In this document: positions 33,413 through 43,229 of the stretch, piece after piece | How positions within the stretch are numbered: position 1 is the stretch's first letter | How the letters are laid out: the number at the start of each line of letters is the position of its first letter | Source: Jejuia algarum | GTDB lineage: Bacteria > Bacteroidota > Bacteroidia > Flavobacteriales > Flavobacteriaceae | Direction of reading: 5' to 3' | Assembly (NCBI GenBank): GCA_947495775.1 | Contig: CANMAQ010000006.1 | Coordinates: 124,001-188,000, forward strand | Length of the DNA stretch: 64,000 nucleotides | Translations under genes and position numbers: made by a program | The notes under the pieces: generated by a model | What the model was told of the DNA's origin: nothing | The model's database searches: none | What the model saw: only the letters and a program-made list of their open reading frames with translations

Positions 33413-35518
33413 ATGAAGTACATCCCTCTAGTTTTGTGCATTATCTTAATGCATTGTAAAGGTCAAAACGCCACACCAGAAAGCACCTATAAGCACACTA
33501 ATGCGCTTATTCATGAAACCAGCCCGTACCTGTTGCAACATGCGCATAACCCTGTAAATTGGGAAGGATGGCATACAAAAACTCTAGACAAAGCTAAGTC
33601 TGAAAATAAACTGCTTTTAATTAGTGTGGGCTATTCTGCTTGCCATTGGTGCCATGTTATGGAACATGAAAGTTTTGAAGATTCCATTGTAGCCCAAACC
33701 ATGAATACCCATTTTATGCCTATAAAAGTAGATCGTGAAGAACGTCCAGATGTAGACCAAGTGTATATGGATGCCGTACAGCTTATGACAGGTAACGGCG
33801 GATGGCCTTTAAATGTTATCGCGCTACCCGATGGCCGACCCGTTTGGGGGGGAACCTATTTTCCAAAAGAGCAATGGGTATCTGTTCTTGAAAAAATTGC
33901 AGATGTCTATGAAAAACATCCTGAAAAACTAATTGCTCAAGCCGATAATATAGAAAATGGCATAAAATCTACTGCCATTATAGAAACAAATACTGGCGCG
34001 CCCTCTTTTAATGCGTCCACCATTACAACAGCCATTTCAAATTGGACCACCCAGTTTGACAAAACACTTGGAGGGCCTAACAGAGCTCCCAAGTTTATGA
34101 TGCCTAACAATTACCATTTTATGCTGCGTTACGCCCAACAAACTAACGACAACGCACTTTTAGATTACGTAAATCTTACGCTAACCCAAATGGCCTATGG
34201 CGGAATTTACGATCACGTGGGTGGTGGCTTTTCGCGGTATTCAGTCGATAAAAAATGGCATGTCCCTCATTTTGAAAAAATGCTTTACGATAATGCCCAA
34301 TTGATAAGCCTCTATGCAGATGCCTATCTCTATACTAAAAATAAATTGTACAAAACTGTTGTTGAAGAAACGCTACAGTTTATCGCTACAGATATGACCA
34401 CTGCTGAAGGTGCTTTTTATGCTTCTTTCGATGCCGATAGCGAAACGCCCCAAGGTGAACTCGAAGAAGGCGCCTTTTATGTATGGACTAAGGCAGAACT
34501 AAAAGCACTTTTAAAAAGCGATTTCGAATACTTCGCTGCTTACTACAACATTAACAGTTACGGTTTATGGGAACATGAGCATTATGTCTTGATTCGTAAC
34601 GATAATGATGCCACTATTTTAAAACGTTTCAACATAACGCCACAGGAATTGGAGACTAAAAAAGCCGCCTGGAAGGCTTTGCTTTTAAAACACAGAAACC
34701 AAAGACCTAAACCAAGGTTAGATGATAAGGCACTCACCGCGTGGAATGGTTTAATGCTTAAAGCTTATGTAGACGCCTATCGGGTATTTCAAAATGACGC
34801 TTACCTTAGTGCCGCTCTTAAAAACGCTAATTTTATAAACACAAAATTACAGCGGCCAGATGGGGGCTTAAACCACACTTACAAAGCTGGTGAAAGCAAA
34901 ATCAATGCGTATCTTGAAGATTACGCCACGGTTATCGATGCTTACATCGCACTTTATGAAGTTACACTCGATACCAAATGGTTACAAACCGCAAAAGATT
35001 TAGCCGACTATACCTTTACGCACTTTTACGACACAACGTCTAAACTCTTTTTTTTCACCTCTAATACGGATGCCGCCTTGGTCTCTAGAAAAATTATCTA
35101 CTATGATAATGTTATTCCTAGCAGCAATTCTATTATGGCTAAAAACCTGTTTAAGTTGGCACATTACTTTGATGATAAAACTTTCGAAAACACTGCTGCT
35201 ACAATGCTACATACAGTACAAAAAGATAGCGCGACCTATCCCTCTGCTTATTCGAACTGGTTAGACCTCATGTTAAATTACACACGGCCATTTTATGAAA
35301 TTGCCGTAGTAGGTAAGGCTGCCAAACAAAACATTGCTGCATTGCAAAAACAGTACATCCCTAATAAACTTATTGCGGGGAGCACTTCTGAAAACACAAT
35401 GCCATTATTAGCAAACCGATATGATCCCACAGCAACTTTAATTTATGTCTGCGTTAACAAAGCCTGTAAATTACCCGTAAAAGACGTTAACAAAGCCTTT
35501 ACACTATTAGAGAAATGA
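33413..35518 (+). CDS. Thioredoxin-domain protein of the DUF255 / YyaL family
   Basis: The N-terminal thioredoxin-fold domain (DUF255, about 25-185) has SPYLLQHAHNPVNW and a redox-type pair C77 and C80 in SACHWCHVMEHESFED. The remaining 500 residues form an alpha/alpha toroid resembling glycoside hydrolases (HFEKMLYDNAQLISLYADAY, LTAWNGLMLKAYVDAYR). The enzyme activity of this family is not known. The N-terminus (LVLCIILMHCKGQN) could be a signal or an atypical lipoprotein sequence, so the compartment is uncertain. TAACTTTG at 33401-33408 is a -10-like box only 4 bases ahead of the ATG. Its stop overlaps the next start by 4 bases. Confidence 0.9.
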   Translation: MKYIPLVLCIILMHCKGQNATPESTYKHTNALIHETSPYLLQHAHNPVNWEGWHTKTLDKAKSENKLLLISVGYSACHWCHVMEHESFEDSIVAQTMNTHFMPIKVDREERPDVDQVYMDAVQLMTGNGGWPLNVIALPDGRPVWGGTYFPKEQWVSVLEKIADVYEKHPEKLIAQADNIENGIKSTAIIETNTGAPSFNASTITTAISNWTTQFDKTLGGPNRAPKFMMPNNYHFMLRYAQQTNDNALLDYVNLTLTQMAYGGIYDHVGGGFSRYSVDKKWHVPHFEKMLYDNAQLISLYADAYLYTKNKLYKTVVEETLQFIATDMTTAEGAFYASFDADSETPQGELEEGAFYVWTKAELKALLKSDFEYFAAYYNINSYGLWEHEHYVLIRNDNDATILKRFNITPQELETKKAAWKALLLKHRNQRPKPRLDDKALTAWNGLMLKAYVDAYRVFQNDAYLSAALKNANFINTKLQRPDGGLNHTYKAGESKINAYLEDYATVIDAYIALYEVTLDTKWLQTAKDLADYTFTHFYDTTSKLFFFTSNTDAALVSRKIIYYDNVIPSSNSIMAKNLFKLAHYFDDKTFENTAATMLHTVQKDSATYPSAYSNWLDLMLNYTRPFYEIAVVGKAAKQNIAALQKQYIPNKLIAGSTSENTMPLLANRYDPTATLIYVCVNKACKLPVKDVNKAFTLLEK

Positions 35519-35868
35519 AAACATCCACCATTATTTTAATAAGTCTTGTCGCCATAGCGCACAGTTATTTTTTACTCTTAGAAATGTTCTTGTGGACGAC
35601 TCCCAAAGGCATTAAAACATTTGGTTTAAAATCGAAACAATTTGCAGAAGACACTAAAGTATTGGCCGCAAATCAAGGCCTGTATAATGGCTTTCTCGCC
35701 GCAGGTCTTTTTTACAGTTTATATACTGCAGACAAACAATTTGCAATTTTCTTTTTAATTTGTGTGACAATTGCAGGCCTGTACGGGTCTTATTCTACAA
35801 AGAAAATAAAACTCTTTTATGTACAAGCGGTTCCAGCCCTTGTAACCTTATTGAGTTTTTTAATATAA
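35515..35868 (+). CDS. DUF1304 small membrane protein
   Basis: A 117-residue protein with four predicted helices and the family pattern HSYFLLLEMFLWTTPKGIKTFGL, ANQGLYNGFLAAGL and VTIAGLYGSYSTKKIKLF. Members of DUF1304 have no established role. It overlaps the DUF255 gene by ATGA, so its translation is coupled to it. The MscS gene follows after 44 bases. Confidence 0.88.
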   Translation: MKTSTIILISLVAIAHSYFLLLEMFLWTTPKGIKTFGLKSKQFAEDTKVLAANQGLYNGFLAAGLFYSLYTADKQFAIFFLICVTIAGLYGSYSTKKIKLFYVQAVPALVTLLSFLI

Positions 35869-35912
35869 TTACATCACTTAAATTTTTTACTATTAATTAA
35901 TCATTTACAATT

Positions 35913-36728
35913 ATGAGTTTAGAGAATATCGACGTTACAAAATGGCTAGGATTAGCGACTGAATATGGCACAAAAATCATTGGTGCTATTGCCATATGGA
36001 TTATTGGATCTTGGGTTATTAAAAAGATTATTAAGGCTGCCCGAAAGGTGATGTCTAAACAGAACTATGACGAAAGTCTTCAAAAGTTTTTATTAAATCT
36101 TGTAGGATGGATTTTAAAAATTATCCTAATCATATCCGTTTTAGGGACCTTAGGTGTAGAAACAACATCTTTTGCGGCCATTTTAGCTGCAGCTGGTTTA
36201 GCGATTGGTATGGCATTACAAGGGTCTCTAGGGAATTTTGCTGGTGGCGTACTTATCATGATTTTTAAACCCTTTAAAATCGGCGACCTTATTGAAGCCC
36301 AAGGCGAATTAGGTGTGGTTAAAGAGATTGAAATCTTCACAACAAAAGTATTATCTCCAACCAATAAAGAAATCATCATCCCTAATGGGTCTTTATCTAA
36401 TGGCAATATTACAAACTATACGACAGAAGGTAAACTACGTGTAGATTTAACCATTGGTGTAAGCTATGATGCAGACATCAAACAAACGAAAGAATTACTA
36501 TTAAAAGTATTGACAGACAATCCTAAGGTATTACAAGACCCTGCACCTTCAGTTAATGTTTCTGAATTGGCAGATAGCTCGGTTAATTTTGCCGTAAGAC
36601 CTTATGCTAGCGTTGCAGACTATTGGGATGTCTATTTTGGCACTATAGAAAACTGTAAATTAGCTTTAGACGCTGCTGGTATAGAAATTCCTTATCCACA
36701 CAGTGTTGAAATACACAAAGAAGGTTAA
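35913..36728 (+). CDS. Small-conductance mechanosensitive channel (MscS family)
   Basis: This 271-residue channel has three membrane helices. The pore-lining third helix is rich in Gly and Ala (AAILAAAGLAIGMALQGSLGNFAGGVLIMIF, split across about residues 88-118). The cytoplasmic vestibule begins FKIGDLIEAQGELGVVKEIEIF and includes IIPNGSLSNGNITNY. It resembles the core MscS form without extra N-terminal helices and would release solutes on osmotic downshock. It converges tightly on tsaB, with 4 bases between stops. Confidence 0.93.
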   Translation: MSLENIDVTKWLGLATEYGTKIIGAIAIWIIGSWVIKKIIKAARKVMSKQNYDESLQKFLLNLVGWILKIILIISVLGTLGVETTSFAAILAAAGLAIGMALQGSLGNFAGGVLIMIFKPFKIGDLIEAQGELGVVKEIEIFTTKVLSPTNKEIIIPNGSLSNGNITNYTTEGKLRVDLTIGVSYDADIKQTKELLLKVLTDNPKVLQDPAPSVNVSELADSSVNFAVRPYASVADYWDVYFGTIENCKLALDAAGIEIPYPHSVEIHKEG

Positions 36729-36732
36729 GCAA

Positions 36733-37410
36733 TTACACTTTGGGTTTAGGCTTTAAAGCCACAAAATCCTTCAAATAATACGGTTCAAAATAAGCGACAT
36801 CTTCGGTGTCGCTTTTTTTGTATTTCTCGTATGCCAATGTGCTCATTTCATTAGCAGATGGCAGTCGGTCTTCTACAAAAACAGCATTAGGGTGCGTGAT
36901 AAGCGTTTTTGTTTTTTCAACACCATTGCCTACAAAATACACCTTCCCCTGTTCTAGATAGCTTGCAAAAGCTGTTTCATCCAAAATTTGTGCTTCTGTG
37001 GCTCGTATTTGCTTGTGATTGGCATCGTAAATGGCCGAATACACTTCCATACGCCGCGCATCTAGCATGGCTACAATAGTACCACGATCTGCACGCACTT
37101 GCTGCGCTAAAACATCTAGCGTAGGCAAAGCAATTAAAGGCCGTTCTAGGGCATAAGCCAGTCCTTTTGCTGCAGACACCCCAATACGTAAGCCTGTGTA
37201 AGACCCTGGGCCTTTACTCACTACTATAGCGTCTACAGCGTCTCGGGTTACAGCACCCATTTCTAAAACAGCGTTGATGTATACATGTAGTTTTTCCGCA
37301 TGAGAATAGCCATTTCTGGCATCTTCTTTAAGCGCAATAGTTTCGCCGTTTTTAGAAAGTGCTACAGAGCAATTTGTAGTTGCGGTTTCAATTTGAAGTA
37401 ATAGTGCCAA
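36733..37410 (-). CDS. tsaB: tRNA N6-threonylcarbamoyladenosine synthesis protein TsaB
   Basis: TsaB is the inactive Kae1/TsaD-like partner that helps TsaD, TsaE and TsaC make t6A37 in ANN-decoding tRNAs. The N-terminal ASKHA strand LLLQIETATTNCSVALS and the conserved GPGSYTGLRIGVSAAKGLAYAL segment identify it. At 225 residues it has normal length. It follows the TolC gene by 3 bases, an unrelated function at the end of an efflux operon. Confidence 0.94.
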   Translation of the reverse strand: MALLLQIETATTNCSVALSKNGETIALKEDARNGYSHAEKLHVYINAVLEMGAVTRDAVDAIVVSKGPGSYTGLRIGVSAAKGLAYALERPLIALPTLDVLAQQVRADRGTIVAMLDARRMEVYSAIYDANHKQIRATEAQILDETAFASYLEQGKVYFVGNGVEKTKTLITHPNAVFVEDRLPSANEMSTLAYEKYKKSDTEDVAYFEPYYLKDFVALKPKPKV

Positions 37411-37413
37411 TAC

Positions 37414-38742
37414 TTAATGTGTTAAAGGTTTTCCCATGTAAAAGTCTAAAACTTTTGTCTTAAAAACAAAATCATATTTAGCATTTATTAATGAAGACTG
37501 CGCATTTAATAATCTTACGCGCGCTTGTTCCAATTCAAAAGCATTCATAACCCCTATATTATAGCGTTCCTGCGCATTTCCAAATGCTAATTTCTGAGCG
37601 CTTAAAGAGGCTTTAGCTGCTTCATAAGTTTTAAATGCCGCTTGGGCATCGGTATAAGCACGTTGTATGTTTGATTCTAAATCTAATTTTGCTTGTGTAA
37701 AATTAAGCTGTGCATTTTCTTCTTGGATACGTGAGCGCGATACCGCTGCTTTATTTTGAAACCTTGAAAATATAGGAACATTTAAACTTAAGGTAAGCGC
37801 ATGGGATTTCTGATTGTCTAACTGCTCGAAAAATGGACTTTCATTATCTATTACACTTGTAAAAAAAGCATTAGAGCCATATCCATAATTAAAGCTTAAC
37901 GATGGGTAATAACCAGATTTAGAAATAGCGGTACCTACTTTTGCACTTTCAATACGTTTTTCGGCGACTTTAATTTCGTTTCTATTCTGAAACGCATGCG
38001 CGATTATGGGCGCTACATCGTTGTATAAAACACCTTCGGAAGGACTGTCTATCTCGATAACTTCTACATCAAACCCCTCGTAAGGCAGTTGTAACAGTTG
38101 CGATAAGGTTAATAGTGCTAAATTAAAGTTGTTTTCTGCTACAGTAAAACTTTGCGCATCTGAACTTAGTGTCGCTTCCGCATCATAAATATTAACCTGG
38201 GGCTGCGTTCCCGCATCCACAAATGCTTTTACTTGCTCTAATTGTGTCTTAGAAAATGCGTATTGTGCTTTAGCCATTTCTAAACGCTCTTTATTAAACA
38301 ACACATTAAGATAAGCATTCACAACATTAAGTGAAATATCGTCTTTAATACGATTCAATTCCAATTGACTTGTTTCTAAATCCAACTGGGATTGTTTGTA
38401 TAGATTTGTAAGTCTGAAACCATTAAAAATCGATTGGTTTAAACCAACACTTATACTAGAGCTATTATCAGTTCGATCTACAAAGTTACCTGGAAATAAC
38501 TCTCTATTTCCTACCGTTAAATTTTGCCTTAGGTTGGCGCTTACATTTGGTAAAAATTGCCCTTTAGCTTGTAGTACATCTTGAGCATTGGTACGTATTG
38601 CATTTTCACTTCTAGACACTGTAATATTATGCTCTAAAGCATAATTGACACATTCTTGAAGTGTCCATTTTTTATCTTGAGCTGTCACTGTTATGCTTAA
38701 AAAAATAAAAGCTAACAGTACTTTATAGTTTAAATACCCCAT
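37414..38742 (-). CDS. TolC-family outer-membrane efflux protein
   Basis: A 442-residue protein with a signal peptide (FIFLSITVTAQ). Two outer-membrane-efflux repeats of long coiled helices follow (for example LYKQSQLDLETSQLELNRIKD and YNIGVMNAFELEQARVRLLNAQ), separated by short barrel strands such as SISVGLNQSIFNGF. It would form the outer-membrane duct for the adaptor and ABC permeases encoded upstream. Its start overlaps the adaptor stop by one base. Confidence 0.93.
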   Translation of the reverse strand: MGYLNYKVLLAFIFLSITVTAQDKKWTLQECVNYALEHNITVSRSENAIRTNAQDVLQAKGQFLPNVSANLRQNLTVGNRELFPGNFVDRTDNSSSISVGLNQSIFNGFRLTNLYKQSQLDLETSQLELNRIKDDISLNVVNAYLNVLFNKERLEMAKAQYAFSKTQLEQVKAFVDAGTQPQVNIYDAEATLSSDAQSFTVAENNFNLALLTLSQLLQLPYEGFDVEVIEIDSPSEGVLYNDVAPIIAHAFQNRNEIKVAEKRIESAKVGTAISKSGYYPSLSFNYGYGSNAFFTSVIDNESPFFEQLDNQKSHALTLSLNVPIFSRFQNKAAVSRSRIQEENAQLNFTQAKLDLESNIQRAYTDAQAAFKTYEAAKASLSAQKLAFGNAQERYNIGVMNAFELEQARVRLLNAQSSLINAKYDFVFKTKVLDFYMGKPLTH

Positions 38743-39869
38743 TACGATTTTTTCTTTTTATCTTTTTCAGCCTCATCATCGGTTGCCTTATTCCAAATCT
38801 TTATCTTATCACCTTCTTCAATACCTTTAAGAACCTCTACATTAATCCCATCTGAAATTCCTATTTTAACATCTTTTCGTTTAAAGTTCCCATTTGCTTT
38901 TTGTATTTCTACAAAAGGTTTATCACTAGAACGTTTGTATTGCAATAGTGCCTCTCTTATGGCCAGTACATTTTCCTTTCCTGCAATATCAATTTCAGCA
39001 TTAGCACTGTAACCTGCGCGAATGGTTGTAGCACTATCTATAGTTACATTTGCTTTTATTGTAAATTGAACAGCACCATTTTCTTCTTTCCCTTTAGGCG
39101 CTATAAATGTAAGCTTCGCTGGAAATTCTTTATCATTTATGGCGCCAAGAATAACAGTAATCTTTTTACCTTCTTGGAGTTTCCCAACCTCGGCTTCATC
39201 TACTTTCCCTTCAAAAATCATATGGCTCATATCGGCAATAGTAGCAATCGTTGTTCCTGCATTAAAATTATTACTTTGTATCACTTGATCGCCTTCTCTA
39301 ATAGGTATTTCTAAAATCGTACCCGAAATCTGCGCTATAATATTGGTATTCGCCGCATTTCCTCCAGATATCGATCCTCGTTTTATAATCTGATAGTCAT
39401 TCTTTGCCTGTTGCAAAGCTTCTTTGGTTTGATTAAAACTAAGCGTTCTATTTTCAAAATCTTGAATAGAAATCACCCCTTTATCAAATAACTTTTTATC
39501 ACGCTGGTATTGTGTTTTAGCATTCTCAAAAGACAAGGCATTCGTTGCGATCCTACTTTTAGCATTAGCCAAACTTTGTTCGTTAGGCACAACCCGTATT
39601 TTGGCAATAAGATCTCCTTTTTTTACCACATCGCCTTCTTCTACCACAATTTGATCGACAATGCCCGAAATTTGAGGTTTTAAAGCGATCTCTTCTTCTG
39701 GATTAAGCTTTCCTGTAGCAACTGCCTTCGTATTGATTGTGGTACGAAATGCCGTTTCTACTTTAAAATCTTCTACCGTTTTGGAATTGGCATCCATAAA
39801 ATACTTCAACACAAAAATTAATGCGATGACTGCCAACAGCACTAAACTAATTTTTACGGTCTTATTCAT
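38742..39869 (-). CDS. Periplasmic adaptor (HlyD/MacA family)
   Basis: A 375-residue membrane-fusion protein anchored by one N-terminal helix (ISLVLLAVIALIFVLKYFM). A lipoyl-like half motif (LKPQISGIVDQIVVEEGDVVKKGDLIAKI) leads into an alpha-hairpin (about 110-160) and its return (ISGTILEIPIREGDQV). Beta-barrel and membrane-proximal domains and a charged tail (DEAEKDKKKKS) complete it. It would bridge the MacB-like permeases and the TolC duct. A 79-base gap separates it from the permease gene. Confidence 0.93.
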   Translation of the reverse strand: MNKTVKISLVLLAVIALIFVLKYFMDANSKTVEDFKVETAFRTTINTKAVATGKLNPEEEIALKPQISGIVDQIVVEEGDVVKKGDLIAKIRVVPNEQSLANAKSRIATNALSFENAKTQYQRDKKLFDKGVISIQDFENRTLSFNQTKEALQQAKNDYQIIKRGSISGGNAANTNIIAQISGTILEIPIREGDQVIQSNNFNAGTTIATIADMSHMIFEGKVDEAEVGKLQEGKKITVILGAINDKEFPAKLTFIAPKGKEENGAVQFTIKANVTIDSATTIRAGYSANAEIDIAGKENVLAIREALLQYKRSSDKPFVEIQKANGNFKRKDVKIGISDGINVEVLKGIEEGDKIKIWNKATDDEAEKDKKKKS

Positions 39870-39948
39870 TTTAATTTTGATTTATTTACGTTTTGATTAA
39901 TGCACTCTTTATATAGAACCGGTCATACAGAGCTCTATTCTAGTTTAT

Positions 39949-41193
39949 CTATTCTTCTCTTAAAGCTTCTATGGGTTTAACACGCGTCGCCCTAAATGCA
40001 GGGATCAAACCAATTAATGTGCCCAACACTACCAATATTATTAATGCCACAAACACCACACTAATAGACACTGAAGGGTTTACTATTTTGGCGTCGTCCC
40101 CTTGTCCAAAAAAATGATTTAAGGCAATTAAAATCCAACCTCCAGAGAGGATCCCAAAGCCCCCTGCTACCACTGTTAAAAAGACGGCTTCAACAACAAT
40201 TTGGCGTTTAATTTCATACGGCGTTGCCCCTAAAGCTCTACGCACGCCTATTTCTTTGGTACGTTCTTTAACTGTTATTAAAAGTATATTTCCTATGGCA
40301 AAAACACCTGCTATTAAGGTTGCAATACCTACAAACCATGTTAAAAATTGCATGCCTTTTAAAAACCCTGTAAGCTTTGCAAAATTATCGCCCAAATTAA
40401 AACTGCCAAAAGCCCGTTTATCTTCTGGATGAATGGTATTTAAATTTTTAAGCATGAGTTTGGCATCGGCTTCTATTTGTTTGATATCGAATTCTGGTTG
40501 CCCCGTAATCATAATCCAACCTATTTTATCCCCGCGGCTAAACAATTGCTGAAACGTACTAAAAGGAATATGGACATCGGAAGACGGCCCCATATTCACA
40601 TCCGCCTCTTTAAAAACCCCGATAACTTTAAACACAACACCTTCTATGGTAAGAGCTGCCCCGATTGCTTTTTCATCTTTCTCAAATAATTGTTTGTAAA
40701 TCTCTTCTGAAATTACAACCACCTTTCGCTTCTTCAACATATCACCTTCGTTTATAAAACGACCATGTTGCAAATCTTTCTTTTGCACTTTATCTAAAAG
40801 TGGCATATCTCCTGCCACATTAAAACTCCCTGAAAGTAATTGACGCGTTAGGGTAGCTGTACGTTGGTTTCTAGGCACTACAAACTCAACACCAGCAACG
40901 TTATCTTCTACCTTTTTAGCATCACTAAGACTTAACTCTACGCGTCTGCCTTTTTGAAACCCTTTAAAAGGCTTAGCTGTACTTTGCCCCCATATAAAAA
41001 CACTATTGGTTGCAAAATCACCAAAAAGTCTAGTAAACGAATTCTCTAAGCCTTTAGCAGAGCCTAATAAGCCTATAAGCAATAGGATGCCCCACCATAC
41101 ACCAACCATGGTTAATACAGATCTTAACTTGTTTTTACTAAAGCTATCAAAAACTTCTTGCCAAGTATCGCGTTCTATTAAAAATTTCAGCAT
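39949..41193 (-). CDS. MacB-like ABC transporter permease (second copy)
   Basis: A 414-residue permease with one N-terminal helix, a MacB periplasmic core domain (about 50-270) and a C-terminal FtsX domain of three helices. The FtsX part contains VKERTKEIGVRRALGATPYEIKRQIV and the closing ATRVKPIEALREE. It is paralogous to the adjacent permease (409 residues). The two may form a heterodimer served by the single ATPase upstream. The substrate is unknown. MacB systems usually export peptides, toxins or macrolides. Confidence 0.93.
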   Translation of the reverse strand: MLKFLIERDTWQEVFDSFSKNKLRSVLTMVGVWWGILLLIGLLGSAKGLENSFTRLFGDFATNSVFIWGQSTAKPFKGFQKGRRVELSLSDAKKVEDNVAGVEFVVPRNQRTATLTRQLLSGSFNVAGDMPLLDKVQKKDLQHGRFINEGDMLKKRKVVVISEEIYKQLFEKDEKAIGAALTIEGVVFKVIGVFKEADVNMGPSSDVHIPFSTFQQLFSRGDKIGWIMITGQPEFDIKQIEADAKLMLKNLNTIHPEDKRAFGSFNLGDNFAKLTGFLKGMQFLTWFVGIATLIAGVFAIGNILLITVKERTKEIGVRRALGATPYEIKRQIVVEAVFLTVVAGGFGILSGGWILIALNHFFGQGDDAKIVNPSVSISVVFVALIILVVLGTLIGLIPAFRATRVKPIEALREE

Positions 41194-41195
41194 GA

Positions 41196-42425
41196 TTAAT
41201 CGTTTCTTAAAGCAATGATAGGTTTAATTTTAGAGGCCCGTTTAGCAGGAACATAACCAGCAATAGCGCCTGCTAAAATAAGCAGCATCGTCGCGCCTAC
41301 AACAAGGCTGTTACTCACCCCTGGATCTTTTATAAAATAATCTTCTAGTACTGGTGCCGCCACTTTTAAGATTCCTATCCCTAATAGCAAGCCCATATAG
41401 CCTGCGATGGCTGTTATTAAAACGGCTTCCACTAAAATAATAGAGACTATAGATTTTGGAGATGCTCCTAATGCCTTGCGAATTCCTATTTCTTTAGTGC
41501 GTTCTTTTACAATAAAAATCATGATATTACTCACTCCTACAACACCTGCAATTAAAGTCCCGAAGCCTACCACCAAAATAATAATACTAAGTCCTACCGT
41601 CATCGCATTGACATTTCTTGTGGCTTCTGCTCTATTTCTAACACGAATAGCACGTTGGTCATTAGGTGCAACATCGAATCGCTTTTTCAATTTTCGTTTA
41701 ATTTGATTCCCAAATGCAATGGCCGCCTCATAACTCATTTTAGGGTCGTAACCTATCTTAATTTGATTGATATAATCGGTATTCCCATAAATACGTTGTG
41801 CTGTCGATACAGGCGTGTAAATCATGCGTTCTTCACTATCGCCACCATCATCTTTAAAAACACCCACCACTTTATAAGGCACACCACTTAAATTAATATA
41901 TGCCCCTAATGGCTCTGTATTAATAAACAAATCTTCGGCAACTAAGCGGCCTATAACGGCTACTTTAGTAAGTGCCTTTAAATCATTCTGATTGATATAG
42001 CGTCCCTTGATAAGGATTGTTTTTTCTAAAAATTGATGTTCTGGATGTACTGCTCTTAGAGGGTAGGTATTGCTCTCTGTTTTATAGGACGCCTGTACTC
42101 TTCGATTTACCCTAGCTGTGAGGTGCTCTATTTTAGAATTGAACGTATTGTCTATATAATCGAAATCTTGATTTCTTAAACGAATACGTCGCCCTGCTTG
42201 TAATCCTTTATGCGCTTTTGTAGTACGCCCTGTGTATATGGATATTAAATTTGTAGCGTCGTCTGCAAAGGCCTCATTAAAGGTGTTTTGAAGTCCATTA
42301 GCTACTCCAAAAAGCACCGTAAACAATAATATAGCAAACGCAATTGTAAAGCCCGAAAGCAAACTGCGTACTCTATTTTTATTGATACTTTGAAAAATTT
42401 CGCGCCAAAGGTCTAGATCAAACAT
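41196..42425 (-). CDS. MacB-like ABC transporter permease (first copy)
   Basis: A 409-residue permease of the same architecture as its downstream neighbour: N-terminal helix, MacB periplasmic core, FtsX domain with VKERTKEIGIRKALGASPKSIVSIIL and the ending KRASKIKPIIALRND. It overlaps the ATPase gene by 8 bases and is 2 bases from the next permease, so all three are surely translated from one transcript. Confidence 0.93.
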   Translation of the reverse strand: MFDLDLWREIFQSINKNRVRSLLSGFTIAFAILLFTVLFGVANGLQNTFNEAFADDATNLISIYTGRTTKAHKGLQAGRRIRLRNQDFDYIDNTFNSKIEHLTARVNRRVQASYKTESNTYPLRAVHPEHQFLEKTILIKGRYINQNDLKALTKVAVIGRLVAEDLFINTEPLGAYINLSGVPYKVVGVFKDDGGDSEERMIYTPVSTAQRIYGNTDYINQIKIGYDPKMSYEAAIAFGNQIKRKLKKRFDVAPNDQRAIRVRNRAEATRNVNAMTVGLSIIILVVGFGTLIAGVVGVSNIMIFIVKERTKEIGIRKALGASPKSIVSIILVEAVLITAIAGYMGLLLGIGILKVAAPVLEDYFIKDPGVSNSLVVGATMLLILAGAIAGYVPAKRASKIKPIIALRND

Positions 42426-43149
42426 ATTGACTTGCTCTTACTTGGTCTACAGGGGTGTCTTCTATAATAACGCCATCTTTAAGGCGCACAATACGTTTGC
42501 ACATGTTGGCAATATCTTCTTCGTGCGTCACCATTAAAATCGTCTTTCCTTCATCATTAAGTTGTTGAATAAAGGCCATGATGTCATGAGATGTTTTTGT
42601 ATCTAAGGCGCCTGTAGGCTCATCGGCTAACAGCAATTTAGGATTCGCTGCTAAAGCTCTTGCAATGGCAACGCGTTGCTTTTGACCACCAGACAATTCT
42701 TTTGGCAGGTGTTCTGCCCAAGCGTCTAAACCTACCTTCCCTAAGTGAAATCGTGCCAATTCTAAACGTTTCTTGCGTTTTAATCCTTGATAGTATAAAG
42801 GCAGGGCTACATTTTCTATAGCACTCTTGTAATTGATGAGATTAAAAGATTGAAAAATGAAACCCAAAAATTTATTCCTATACACGGCGGCTTTCTTTTC
42901 CGTAAGATCATCTATAGGAAGGCCATCCAATATATACGTCCCAGAATCTGCTTCGTCTAACATTCCAATAATGTTAAGCAGTGTCGATTTACCAGAACCC
43001 GACGATCCCATGATGGCGACCATTTCTCCTGTCTCTACAGAAAGGTCAATGCCTTTTAATACATGTAAACTAGAATCTCCAATCGCATAAGACTTGTGAA
43101 GTGATGTAATGTGTAACATGTTTTTGATTTGATTGATGCTTGCGCCCAT
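42418..43149 (-). CDS. ABC transporter ATP-binding protein (MacB/LolD type)
   Basis: A 243-residue ATPase with Walker A GSSGSGKS, Q loop FIFQSFNLI, signature LSGGQKQRVAIARAL and Walker B LLLADEPTGALD. It powers the two permeases that follow. The frame begins at an ATG giving MGASINQIKN before the family-typical MLHITSLHKSYAIGD, so Met11 at 43119 is a likely alternative start. It is the first gene of the efflux operon. Confidence 0.94.
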   Translation of the reverse strand: MGASINQIKNMLHITSLHKSYAIGDSSLHVLKGIDLSVETGEMVAIMGSSGSGKSTLLNIIGMLDEADSGTYILDGLPIDDLTEKKAAVYRNKFLGFIFQSFNLINYKSAIENVALPLYYQGLKRKKRLELARFHLGKVGLDAWAEHLPKELSGGQKQRVAIARALAANPKLLLADEPTGALDTKTSHDIMAFIQQLNDEGKTILMVTHEEDIANMCKRIVRLKDGVIIEDTPVDQVRASQYV

Positions 43150-43229
43150 TAAATCGCTTTAATAGAACACTTTGCTGTTAGACGACCACTACAAAGTAAT
43201 GTTACAAGTCTTTCGAAAAAAAACTTTTA

